Source: Lamprocystis purpurea
Lineage (GTDB): Bacteria > Pseudomonadota > Gammaproteobacteria > Chromatiales > Chromatiaceae
Length of the DNA: 16,465 nt
Direction: 5' to 3'
NCBI GenBank assembly: GCA_020718945.1
Contig: DYRB01000013.1
Location: forward strand, 1 to 16,465
Shown here: in pieces, positions 6,593 through 14,584 of the stretch
Layout of the letters: the number at the start of each line of letters is the position of its first letter
How positions within the stretch are numbered: the first letter of the stretch is position 1
Program-made: the position numbers and the translations under genes
Notes under the pieces: generated by a model
Told to the model about the DNA's origin: nothing
What the model saw: only the letters and a program-made list of their open reading frames with translations
Databases searched by the model: none

Positions 6593-9500
6593 GGGTCGGC
6601 GTCGCCACGCTCGTTCAGTACCTGCTGCTTCTGGCCATAGGGCTGGTGGTCTGGGGCTACGTCCAGTCCCGCGCAGAGGACCTGCGCCTGCACAACCAAC
6701 GCCTGGACCTGCTGTTGCGCCTGGAGCGGGTCGAGGGGTCCCTCGACCGCGACATCCTGCAGGTGGCAAGCTTCCAACTCTTGCAGTACGACCCCCTGGT
6801 GAGGGCCCAGCGGGAGTTACGCGAGGTCCTGGCCCAGGTCGAGGCGTCAGAAGGGGCCGCGCAGCAGACCGCGGCCTTGAGCGCGGATTATCGCAGGGCC
6901 CTGGATGCCAAGCTCGACCTGCTCGAACATATCAAGTCCCGCGCCGCCTTGGTACGCAACGGACTCCTCTATTTGCCCCTGGCGGCGGCGGATCTGCACC
7001 TGGACCCGGTGGCGAACCTGCTCAACGACCTCCTGCGCTACAACCTCCTGCCAGGGACCCTGGAGGCCGAGGACCTTGCCGTCCGTCTGGAGGCATTGGA
7101 CCTGCTCTCGGACCTCGGCCCCGACGAGCGACCCCTGTTGGACAACCTGCTGCACCACATGCGCGCCAACCTGGGCCTGACCGCCGAGGTCCAGGCCCTG
7201 CGTGAGGCCTATCTCGAGGTCCCCACCGACGACCGCCTGGCAGATTTCTATCGCGCCTTTCAGGGCCAGTACGAGGCCCAGACGCGGTGGGCGGAGCGGG
7301 TCAGCCTGCTGCTTTTGGCGTTGACCGTCGTCCTGTTTGCCGGCCTGGGCGTTGCCATCAGACGCCTGGCGGAGACCGGCCAGCGGGCAGAGCGGGCCTG
7401 GACCCAGTTGCGGGACGCCGTCGAGAGCCTTTCCGAGGCCTTCGCCCTGTTCGACCCCCAGGGCCGGCTGGTCCTCCACAATGGCCGCTATCGGGCCTTC
7501 TATCCCTGGTTGGCGGGGACCCTGGCGGCGGGGCCGACCCTGGCCCGGGTCCTGGAGGGGCACCGGGCCCATGACGCCTTCGCCCCCGATGGCCCCCCCG
7601 GGCCCCGTGACCCCGAGACCTTGACCGGGGGCTACCTGGAACACCTGCGCGACGGGCGCTGGTATCTGGCCAGCGACACCCGCACCTCCACCGGCGAGAC
7701 CGCCTGCGTGCGGGTGGATGTGACGCAGGCCAAGCGGGCCGAGGCACAGTTGACCAAGCTCTACCGTGCCATAGAGCAGAGCCCCGCCTCGGTGCTCATC
7801 ACGGATGCCGAGGGTTGCATCGAGTACGTCAACCCGAAGTTCGAGGAGGTCACCGGCTACTGCGCCGCGGAGGTCCTGGGCCAGAACCCGCGCATCCTCA
7901 AGTCCGGGGACAAGTCCCCGGCGGATTACAAGGACCTCTGGGACACCCTGACCGCGGGCCAGGTGTGGCGCGGGCAGTTCCACAACCGGCGCAAGGACGG
8001 GACCATCTTCTGGGAATCGGCATCCATCTCCCCGGTGCGCGATGCTCAGGGGCGCACCACCCACTTCATCGCGGTCAAGGAGGACATCACGGTGCGCAAG
8101 CGCGTTGAGGATCAACTGCGCATGAATGCCACGATCTTCGACACCATCAGTGAAGGGATCATGGTGACCGGGAGCGACAATCGCATCAAGACCGTCAACC
8201 CGGCCTTCAGCCGCATCACCGGCTACGAGGTCGAAGAGGTCATAGGTCGGCGCCCTTCGCTACTGGCATCCGGGCGTCACGACGCCGGTTTTTACGAGGA
8301 GATGTGGCGGGCCCTGCTCACCGGCGGTTATTGGAGTGGGGAGGTCTGGAACCGGCGCAAAGATGGGAGCGTATACCCCGAGTGGCTCTCGCTGGCGGCC
8401 ATCCGCGATGCCCAAGGGCAGATCCAAGAGTACGTCGGGGTCTTCTCCGACATCACCCGGCGCAAGGAGAACGAGGAGCAGATCCGCCGTCAGGCCAACT
8501 ATGACGCCCTCACCGGGCTGCCCAATCGCACCCTTCTGGTGGATCGCCTGGATCGGGCCATGGCCGCGGCCCACCGGGAGAGGACCAAGGTGGGGCTATT
8601 GTTCATCGACCTCGACCGCTTCAAAGGGGTCAACGACAGCCTGGGCCATGTGGTCGGCGATGAGCTTTTGCAGCAGGTTGCGCGGCGTCTGCTCGCCGGC
8701 CTGCGGGAGACGGACACCGTCGCCCGCTTCGGCGGGGACGAGTTCGTCGTGGTCCTGGAGGGGCTGCATCAGGCGAGCGAGGCCGCCCAGGTGGCCAAGA
8801 CGCTCATTGCGGCGGTGGGGGTCCCCTTCGAGCTGGCGGGGCGAGAGATATTCATCGGGGCCAGCGTGGGCGTCACCCTGTATCCTGACGACTCCATCGA
8901 TGCCGACACCATGCTGCGCAATGCCGACATGGCCATGTACCGGGCCAAGGATGCCGGGCGCAACACCTGCGAGTTCTTCACCCTGACCATGAACGAGGAG
9001 GTCCAGGCCCGGATTGATCTTGAGCGCGACCTGCGCCAGGCCCTGGAGCAGGGGGCCCTGCACCTCGACTACCAGCCCATAGTCGCGTCCACCACCGGGC
9101 GCATGGTGGGGGTCGAGGCCCTCCTGCGTTGGCGCCGCCCCGGGATCGGGTTGGTCCCCCCGGACCTGTTCATCCCCCTGGCAGAGGAGACCGGCCTTAT
9201 CGCCCCCATTGGTCACTGGGTTCTGCAACAGGCCTTCGCCCAGTGCGCCCAGTGGGGCCGGGCCGGGCTCGGGATACGGGTCAATGTCAACCTCTCCAGT
9301 CGCCAATTGGCCCTGGGGCTCGACGTTGAGGAACTGCGCGCCCTCCTTATGCAGGCCGGGGCTGAACCCGGGTCTATCACCCTGGAGATCACCGAGACCC
9401 TGATGCTCGATGGGACCGCCACCACCGAGGCTTGGCTACAGGCGGTCAGGGGGCTTGGGCTGGGGCTTGCGGTGGACGACTTCGGGACTGGTTATTCGTC

Positions 9501-9837
9501 CCTGAGTTACCTCAAGCGCTACCCCATGGACACCCTCAAGATCGACCGCAGCTTCGTGCAGGGCCTCCCGGGCGACCGCGAGGACGTCTCCCTGGTCCAG
9601 GCCATCCTCGCCCTGGCCCGCAGCCTTGGACTGCGGGTGGTGGCCGAGGGGGTGGAGACACAGGCCCAAAGGGCGTTTCTCAGTGCAAACGGGTGTGACT
9701 ACATGCAGGGGTGGCTTTTCAGCCGGGCCGTATCGGCGGGGGCCATTCCCGATTTGGCAGCGCGCGACTGGCCCGGCCGCCTGGCCGGGGAGGCGGGTCA
9801 GGCAGACTGTCAGCGCCCGGATGGCCTGGGGCTTTGA
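6589..9837 (+). CDS. Membrane GGDEF-EAL protein with periplasmic helical sensor and PAS domains
   Basis: A 1082-residue inner-membrane regulator of cyclic di-GMP. TM1 (about 4-23) and TM2 (about 237-257) bracket a helical periplasmic region of about 210 residues containing YDPLV, reminiscent of DAHL-type sensor domains. Inside the cell come a degenerate PAS-like domain (about 275-380), two canonical PAS domains (about 390-505 and 510-630, the first with YVNPKFEEVTGY), a GGDEF domain and an EAL domain. GGDEF is intact at 715-719 with an RETD inhibitory-site motif five residues before it. The EAL domain keeps EALLRW (843 onward), NLSSRQL, EITE, DDFGTGYS and AEGVE, so both diguanylate cyclase and phosphodiesterase activity look possible. 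Start ATG 6589 overlaps the peroxidase stop. A longer in-frame opening from 6172 lies inside the peroxidase gene and is not credible. The last ~9 codons run into a GTPase-gene remnant. Confidence 0.9.
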   Translation: MRVGVATLVQYLLLLAIGLVVWGYVQSRAEDLRLHNQRLDLLLRLERVEGSLDRDILQVASFQLLQYDPLVRAQRELREVLAQVEASEGAAQQTAALSADYRRALDAKLDLLEHIKSRAALVRNGLLYLPLAAADLHLDPVANLLNDLLRYNLLPGTLEAEDLAVRLEALDLLSDLGPDERPLLDNLLHHMRANLGLTAEVQALREAYLEVPTDDRLADFYRAFQGQYEAQTRWAERVSLLLLALTVVLFAGLGVAIRRLAETGQRAERAWTQLRDAVESLSEAFALFDPQGRLVLHNGRYRAFYPWLAGTLAAGPTLARVLEGHRAHDAFAPDGPPGPRDPETLTGGYLEHLRDGRWYLASDTRTSTGETACVRVDVTQAKRAEAQLTKLYRAIEQSPASVLITDAEGCIEYVNPKFEEVTGYCAAEVLGQNPRILKSGDKSPADYKDLWDTLTAGQVWRGQFHNRRKDGTIFWESASISPVRDAQGRTTHFIAVKEDITVRKRVEDQLRMNATIFDTISEGIMVTGSDNRIKTVNPAFSRITGYEVEEVIGRRPSLLASGRHDAGFYEEMWRALLTGGYWSGEVWNRRKDGSVYPEWLSLAAIRDAQGQIQEYVGVFSDITRRKENEEQIRRQANYDALTGLPNRTLLVDRLDRAMAAAHRERTKVGLLFIDLDRFKGVNDSLGHVVGDELLQQVARRLLAGLRETDTVARFGGDEFVVVLEGLHQASEAAQVAKTLIAAVGVPFELAGREIFIGASVGVTLYPDDSIDADTMLRNADMAMYRAKDAGRNTCEFFTLTMNEEVQARIDLERDLRQALEQGALHLDYQPIVASTTGRMVGVEALLRWRRPGIGLVPPDLFIPLAEETGLIAPIGHWVLQQAFAQCAQWGRAGLGIRVNVNLSSRQLALGLDVEELRALLMQAGAEPGSITLEITETLMLDGTATTEAWLQAVRGLGLGLAVDDFGTGYSSLSYLKRYPMDTLKIDRSFVQGLPGDREDVSLVQAILALARSLGLRVVAEGVETQAQRAFLSANGCDYMQGWLFSRAVSAGAIPDLAARDWPGRLAGEAGQADCQRPDGLGL

Positions 9838-9928
9838 GGAGCACCTGAGTGAAGATCTCCAAGCGTCTGCGTGGCGTTCTGCGCGACTGGCCCTGGACAT
9901 CAAGAGGGACCGAGGGCCAGGGCGGTGA
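9821..9928 (+). pseudogene. Remnant: 3' end of a paralogous DUF697 GTPase gene
   Basis: In a frame different from both neighbouring genes, this stretch encodes FEEHLSEDLQASAWRSARLA then LDIKRDRGPGR and a TGA at 9926-9928. It aligns with the end of the first GTPase (4997-5104: FEERLKEGLQTSAWRFARMA then LDLKKD...GPGR and stop). Of the 26 residues from FEE to KRD/KKD I count 18 identical, with the rest largely conservative and a 4-codon deletion after that. About three quarters of the aligned bases match and many differences are synonymous, so the copy diverged while still coding. No start, G domain or further upstream similarity remains: the GGDEF-EAL gene occupies that space. Confidence 0.75.
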
Positions 9929-11798
9929 GCCGCCGGAGACAACCGGAACGGGGCCGGACCTGGGCGAGCGGCTGCGCCAGGCCATGACCGAGGTCCAGGG
10001 GCGGGCCACGGAGGCCGGGGCTCAACTGGGCGAGGGCATCAGGCAGGCTATCGGGCAGTTGTCCGAGCGCCTGACCCAGCCGGCCCAGGCGGAGCCCCCG
10101 GAGGGGGCGGACGCGGCCTGGGCCGATGCCTCCCAGGGGTCGGCCGAGGTCAGGCCGGGCACCAAGCCGCTGACCCCCGAGCCCGCCAAGGCCCCCAAGG
10201 CCGCCGATGTCGGAGGGACGCGCCGGGCGGCCCGCCCGGCCGCCGCCGTCAAGGCAGAGGGCGCCGGGGCCCAGCGGGCCCCGGCCAAGCCCCGCCATGC
10301 CGGGAGGCGCAGCCCCAAGGCCAAGCCCCCGACGACGGCCCCCCAGGTCGAACCCGGCGCTAAGAGCCCGGCGACGCCACGCAATGCCCTGGTCCTGATC
10401 CCTGAGTCCCCCGAGGCACCGGCTGTCGGCGGGCGGGCCAGCGCCCAGGCCCCCGGACCGACCGGCCAGGCGACCGCCCGCAAAGGACCCGTCAAGCGCC
10501 CCCTGGGGCCCCGTACCCGCGGCGACACCCACCTGGACCTGGCCCGGGAGAGCCTGCGCGACCTGGTCCAGGACCAGCGCATCCCGCCGGAGGTGCGCGA
10601 CGCCCTGGCGGAGGACTATGCCCTGGTCGAGGCCATGCTGGAGAAACTGGAGCAGGGGCACATCCATGTGGCCGCCTTCGGCCGGGTGAGCGTGGGCAAG
10701 TCCGCCACCCTCAACGCCCTGCTCGGGGAACGGCGCTTCTCCACCAGCCCGCTCCACGGCGAGACCAAGGCCAGCCAGATGGGGCACTGGGATGAGTACG
10801 ACGCCGGCGGCATCTTCCTGGTCGATACCCCTGGGCTCAACGAGGTCGAGGGTGAGGAGCGCGAGCGCCTGGCCCACGAGGTCGCGTCGCGCTCCGACCT
10901 GATCCTGTTCGTGGTGGACGGCGACCTCACCGACACCGAGATCCGTGCCCTGCGGGTCCTGGTGCGGATGCAGAGGCCCATACTGCTGGTGTTCAACAAG
11001 GTGGACCGCTACACCCGGGCGGACCGGGACCTGGTGTGCACGGCCATAGCCCGCCACACGGCGGGCTTCATAGACCCGCGCAACATCGTCTGCATCAGCG
11101 CCCTGCCGGCGGAGCGCCTGATCGTCACCGTGGACGAGCAGGGCCGGGAGACCCAGTCCCTGCGCCAGGACCCGCCGGACGTCGGCGCCCTGCGCACCAG
11201 GCTGTGGGAACTCCTGGAGACCGAGGGCAAGACCCTGGCGGCGCTCAATGCCACGCTCTTCGCCAGCGACCTGAGCGATCAGGTCGCCCAGCGCATCCTC
11301 AAGGTCAAGCGCAAGCTGGGCCAGCGCCTGATCCGCAGCTATTGCATCGCCAAGGGGGTGGCGGTGGCCCTGAACCCCATCCCGGTGGCCGACCTGCTGG
11401 CGGCCCTGGCCATGGACGTGGGCATGGTGGTCCATCTGTCCCGCCTGTTCGGCCTGCCCCTGTCCCGGCGGGAGGGCGGGGCCCTGGTCAAGGTGATCGC
11501 CACCCAACTGACCCTGTTGATGGGGACCGTGTGGGCGGTCAACCTGATCTCCTCGGCCTTGAAGCTCGGCACCGGCGGCCTGTCCACGGTCCTGACCGGG
11601 ACCGCCCAGGGGGCCGTGGCCTACTACAGCACCTTTGTGGTCGGCCAGGCGGCGGAGGTCTACCTGGCCCAGGGGAAGTCCTGGGGGGAACTGGGACCCA
11701 AGCAGGTCATCCGCGGCATCCTGGAGGGCATAGACCGCGACTCGGTGCTGGCCCAGGCGCGCACCGACATAGCCGCGCGGCTGCGGCGGAGTTCGTGA
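9849..11798 (+). CDS. Second GTPase with Ala/Pro-rich linker and DUF697-type C-terminus
   Basis: A 649-residue protein. Residues about 35-75 are probably helical (LGERLRQAMTEV, LGEGIRQAIGQL), then an Ala/Pro/Lys-rich low-complexity linker runs to about 225. The G domain has G1 GRVSVGKS at 278-285, G3 DTPG at 326-329 and G4 NKVD at 383-386. The C-terminal third has the DUF697 pattern (GVAVALNPIPVADLLAALAMDVGMV, MGTVWAVNLISSALKLGTGGL) and may associate with the membrane. The GTG start at 9849 has GAGGAG at 9836-9841 with a 7-nt spacer. However, the first ~26 codons lie on the GTPase remnant in another frame, so this N-terminus is either an overprinted extension or not used; the next in-frame ATG is codon 46 (9984). 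GTP binding and hydrolysis are expected; the cellular role is unknown. Confidence 0.82.
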   Translation: MKISKRLRGVLRDWPWTSRGTEGQGGEPPETTGTGPDLGERLRQAMTEVQGRATEAGAQLGEGIRQAIGQLSERLTQPAQAEPPEGADAAWADASQGSAEVRPGTKPLTPEPAKAPKAADVGGTRRAARPAAAVKAEGAGAQRAPAKPRHAGRRSPKAKPPTTAPQVEPGAKSPATPRNALVLIPESPEAPAVGGRASAQAPGPTGQATARKGPVKRPLGPRTRGDTHLDLARESLRDLVQDQRIPPEVRDALAEDYALVEAMLEKLEQGHIHVAAFGRVSVGKSATLNALLGERRFSTSPLHGETKASQMGHWDEYDAGGIFLVDTPGLNEVEGEERERLAHEVASRSDLILFVVDGDLTDTEIRALRVLVRMQRPILLVFNKVDRYTRADRDLVCTAIARHTAGFIDPRNIVCISALPAERLIVTVDEQGRETQSLRQDPPDVGALRTRLWELLETEGKTLAALNATLFASDLSDQVAQRILKVKRKLGQRLIRSYCIAKGVAVALNPIPVADLLAALAMDVGMVVHLSRLFGLPLSRREGGALVKVIATQLTLLMGTVWAVNLISSALKLGTGGLSTVLTGTAQGAVAYYSTFVVGQAAEVYLAQGKSWGELGPKQVIRGILEGIDRDSVLAQARTDIAARLRRSS

Positions 11799-11840
11799 TG
11801 GTCCGCAAGTGAACGCAACGGGTGTGTCGCATGGGGGTGA

Positions 11841-12335
11841 ATGATGGCCAAGGCTTCGGGACAGTTCGCGGGACAGGCACATGCGACCCTGGACACGCCC
11901 CTGGGCCCCTTGGGCCTGACCTGGGCGGACGGGGCCCTGCACGGGGTGGACCTGGAGCCCGACGGGAGCGGGGCAGGGCAGGGGGTCCCTGCGGCGGTGG
12001 CCGAGGCCCTGGCAGGCTATTTCGCCGACCCGAGCCGCCCCTGCGACCTGCCCCTGCACCTGGCGGGGACCGAGTTCCAGCAGCGGGTCTGGGCCGCCCT
12101 GAGGGCCATCCCCCCAGGTCGTACCCGCACCTATGGGGACCTGGCCGCGGAACTGGGCACCAGCGCCCGGGCGGTGGGCGGGGCCTGCCGGGCCAATCCC
12201 TGTCCCATCCTGGTACCCTGCCACCGGGTAGTGGCGGCGACGGGCCTGGGCGGATTCGCCGGGGACCGCAGCGGGCGCAAGCTCGCCATCAAGCGCTGGC
12301 TGCTGGGGCATGAGGGGGTCCGGGTTCAGGCATGA
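11841..12335 (+). CDS. ogt: Methylated-DNA--protein-cysteine S-methyltransferase (Ogt type)
   Basis: A 164-residue suicide repair protein that transfers the methyl group from O6-methylguanine to its own cysteine. The active site is VPCHRVV, with the acceptor cysteine at 127, preceded by the family block GTEFQQRVWAALRAIPPG, TYGDLA and GGACRANPCPI and followed by GGFAGDRSGRKLAIKRWLL. There is no Ada-type N-terminal regulatory domain, so it is a stand-alone Ogt/AGT. Two adjacent ATGs (11841, 11844) follow a GGGGGTGA; the second has the better spacing, giving a protein one residue shorter. It starts 42 bp after the second GTPase and its stop overlaps the xerD start (ATGA), suggesting co-transcription. 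Symbol ogt is by architecture only. Confidence 0.92.
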   Translation: MMAKASGQFAGQAHATLDTPLGPLGLTWADGALHGVDLEPDGSGAGQGVPAAVAEALAGYFADPSRPCDLPLHLAGTEFQQRVWAALRAIPPGRTRTYGDLAAELGTSARAVGGACRANPCPILVPCHRVVAATGLGGFAGDRSGRKLAIKRWLLGHEGVRVQA

Positions 12336-13228
12336 ACGACGAGCGGGCGGTCATAGAGCACTTCGCCGACATCCTGTGGATGGAACGGGGGCTGAGCGCC
12401 AACACCCTGTCCGCCTACCAGTCGGACCTGCGCGCCTTCACCCTCTGGCTGGGCCGCGAGCGGGGCCGCGGCCTGGTGGAGGCGGGGCGGTTGGACCTGC
12501 TCGATTACCTGGCCGTCCTGTCCCTGGCCGGTCGCAAGCCGCGCTCCGCCGCCCGCCTGGTGTCCTGCCTGCGCCAGTTCTACCAGCACCTGCTGCGCCA
12601 GGGCCTGATCCATGAGGATCCGAGCGCCCGGCTGGATGCCCCCAGGTTGGGCCGGCCCCTGCCCAAGACCCTGACCGAGGCGGAGGTCGAGGCCCTGCTC
12701 GCCGCCCCCTTTACCGACGAGCCCCGCGGCCTGCGCGACCGCGCCATGCTGGAGGTGCTCTACGCCACCGGGCTGCGGGTCACCGAGTTGGTCACCCTGA
12801 CGCCTGAGTCCGTGAGCCTGGTCCAGGGGGTGGTGCGAGTGGTCGGCAAGGGGGGCAAGGAGCGCCTGGTTCCCCTGGGGGAGGAGGCGGTGGGCTGGCT
12901 CCAACGCTACCTGGCCGAGGGGCGCCGGGACCTGCTCCAGGGCCGGGTGTGCGGCTACCTGTTTCCCACCTCGCGCAGTTGTTGCATGACCCGCCAGGCC
13001 TTCTGGCTGCTCATCAAGCGCTACGCCCTGGGGGCGGGCATCGCCAAGGCCCTGTCACCCCACACATTGCGCCATGCCTTTGCCACTCACCTGCTCAATC
13101 ACGGGGCGGATCTGCGGGTTGTGCAGATGCTCTTGGGTCACAGCGACCTGTCCACCACCCAGATTTACACCCATGTGGCCCGGGAGCGCTTGAAACAGGT
13201 CCATGCCCGCCACCATCCACGGGCCTGA
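12332..13228 (+). CDS. xerD: Tyrosine recombinase XerD
   Basis: A 298-residue tyrosine recombinase, the length of E. coli XerD. It has the N-terminal core-binding domain (LSANTLSAYQSDL, SAARLVSCLRQFYQHLLRQG) and the catalytic domain. Catalytic residues seen are R149 in TGLRVTEL, K176 in GKGGKERLVPLG, H244 and R247 in SPHTLRHAFATHLL, H270 in LGHSDLSTTQIY, and the nucleophile Y279. H244, R247, H270 and Y279 fall at the same numbers as in E. coli XerD. With XerC it resolves chromosome dimers at dif near the terminus in an FtsK-dependent reaction. Its ATG overlaps the ogt stop by 4 bp, so it is translationally coupled. XerC is the alternative assignment, but length and motif numbering favour XerD. 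Confidence 0.93.
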   Translation: MNDERAVIEHFADILWMERGLSANTLSAYQSDLRAFTLWLGRERGRGLVEAGRLDLLDYLAVLSLAGRKPRSAARLVSCLRQFYQHLLRQGLIHEDPSARLDAPRLGRPLPKTLTEAEVEALLAAPFTDEPRGLRDRAMLEVLYATGLRVTELVTLTPESVSLVQGVVRVVGKGGKERLVPLGEEAVGWLQRYLAEGRRDLLQGRVCGYLFPTSRSCCMTRQAFWLLIKRYALGAGIAKALSPHTLRHAFATHLLNHGADLRVVQMLLGHSDLSTTQIYTHVARERLKQVHARHHPRA

Positions 13229-13346
13229 GGGGTGGCAGCCAGGGTCAGCATTTTCCTACAGTCGCCCTGGGCTTACCGGGTGGCATTGGCGACCGGCTTC
13301 CACTAACCTACCCAGCTTTCCGCCCAGCTCAGGGGTTAGGCTTTCG

Positions 13347-13829
13347 ATGCCGTCGTTCGATGTAGTCTCCGAGGTCGATCTGCAAGAGGTCCGTAACGCC
13401 GTGGACCAAGCCAACCGTGAGCTGGCCACCAGGTTCGACTTCCGCAACGTCAAGGCCAGCTTTGAGCTGAGCGGCGAGGAGGTGAAGCTCCAGGCGGAGC
13501 AGGAGTTTCACCTTCAACAAATGATGGACATACTTCGCCAGAAGCTGGTCAAACGGCAGGTCGATCTGGCCTGCATGGAGTCCAAAGACCCGGTCTGCCA
13601 GCTCAACAGTGCCCGCCAGCAGGTGGTCATACGCCAGGGTATCGACACCGAGACCGCCAAGGACATGGTCAAGGCCCTGAAGGCCGCCAAGCTCAAGGTG
13701 CAGGCCCAGATCCAGGGGGAGCAGCTGCGCGTCACCGGCAAACAGCGCGACGACCTGCAACAGGCCATGGCCAGCCTGCGCGCCGGGGACTGGGGCCGCC
13801 CCCTTCAATTCACCAACTTCCGCGACTGA
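13347..13829 (+). CDS. yajQ: YajQ/UPF0234 family nucleotide-binding protein
   Basis: A 160-residue protein covering the full YajQ family: MPSFDVVSEVD at the start, NRELATRFDFRNVKASFEL, a middle with VIRQGIDTETAKDMVKALK, and the typical end (VTGKQRDDLQQAMA, then LQFTNFRD). The family has two RNA-recognition-like folds and binds nucleotides; a Xanthomonas member has been reported to bind cyclic di-GMP and control virulence genes. The frame is open upstream to 13203, but family N-termini and an AGG 6 nt before ATG 13347 fix this start. It lies 118 bp after xerD and 10 bp before dsbC, so it probably shares a transcript with dsbC. Confidence 0.95.
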   Translation: MPSFDVVSEVDLQEVRNAVDQANRELATRFDFRNVKASFELSGEEVKLQAEQEFHLQQMMDILRQKLVKRQVDLACMESKDPVCQLNSARQQVVIRQGIDTETAKDMVKALKAAKLKVQAQIQGEQLRVTGKQRDDLQQAMASLRAGDWGRPLQFTNFRD

Positions 13830-13839
13830 GGAATCTTCG

Positions 13840-14580
13840 ATGTTCAAACCCCTTCAATCCCTGCGCGCCTGGGCCCCGGTGATCGGCGGCGTCCTGGCCC
13901 TGTGCGGCACCGCCGCCCTGGCCGACGAGGCCGCCACCGTCAAGGCAGCGGTCGCCAAGGCCCTGCCCGAGGTCAAGGTAGACAGCGTGACCGCCTCGCC
14001 CATCGCCGGGCTCTACGAGGTCATGGTCGGCACCCAGATCATCTATGTGACCGCCGACGGCCGTTACTTCGTCGATGGGCGCATCGTCGATCTCAAGACC
14101 CGGGAGGACCTCACCGAGCCGCGCATGGGCGCCGTGCGCAAGGCCACGGTGAATGCGGTCCCGGAGAAGGACATGCTCATCTTTGGCGCCCCCAAGTACG
14201 ACCACACCGTCACCGTCTTCACCGACATCGACTGCCCCTACTGCGCCAAGCTCCATGCCCAGATGGACAAGTACCAGGCGGAGGGCATCCGGGTGCGCTA
14301 CCTGCTCTACCCGCGCGCCGGTGCCAAGTCCCCATCCTACGACGAGGCGGTATCCGTCTGGTGTGCCGAGGATCGCCATCAGGCGTTGACCGATGCCAAG
14401 GCTGGGAAGAAGATTCCCGCCAAGACCTGTGACAACCCGGTGGACGAACACATGGCCGTTGGCCATCAGGTAGGCATCAGTGGTACCCCTGCAATCATGC
14501 TGGAGACCGGCGAGATCATCCCTGGCTATGTGGAGCCCAAGCGGCTGGCCCAGATGATCGCCCGGGCCAACGGCAACTAG
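13840..14580 (+). CDS. dsbC: Periplasmic thiol:disulfide interchange protein DsbC
   Basis: A 246-residue protein with a Sec signal peptide (hydrophobic VIGGVLALCGTAALA, cleavage likely after A28), a dimerisation domain (about 30-90: VKAALPEVKVDSVTASPI-like region ending DGRYFVDGRIVDL) and a thioredoxin-like domain. The active site is CPYC (132-135) in FTDIDCPYCAKLH, and the cis-proline lies in GTPAIML. E. coli DsbC has CGYC; CPYC is common in other proteobacteria. It isomerises wrong disulfides in the periplasm and is kept reduced by DsbD. A TGAGGA sits 6-7 nt before the ATG. It stops with TAG 4 bp before the phosphatase gene. Confidence 0.94.
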   Translation: MFKPLQSLRAWAPVIGGVLALCGTAALADEAATVKAAVAKALPEVKVDSVTASPIAGLYEVMVGTQIIYVTADGRYFVDGRIVDLKTREDLTEPRMGAVRKATVNAVPEKDMLIFGAPKYDHTVTVFTDIDCPYCAKLHAQMDKYQAEGIRVRYLLYPRAGAKSPSYDEAVSVWCAEDRHQALTDAKAGKKIPAKTCDNPVDEHMAVGHQVGISGTPAIMLETGEIIPGYVEPKRLAQMIARANGN

Positions 14581-14584
14581 CCAC

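Noticed and set aside
9900..12311. Very long minus-strand open frame opposite the second GTPase and ogt
   Set aside because: It is low-complexity (Gly/Gln/Ala/Pro/Arg/His) and antisense to strongly supported genes. Such frames arise from GC-rich third codon positions.
13203..13346. Upstream extension of yajQ
   Set aside because: It overlaps the end of xerD, has no family similarity, and ATG 13347 gives the canonical MPSFDVVSE start.
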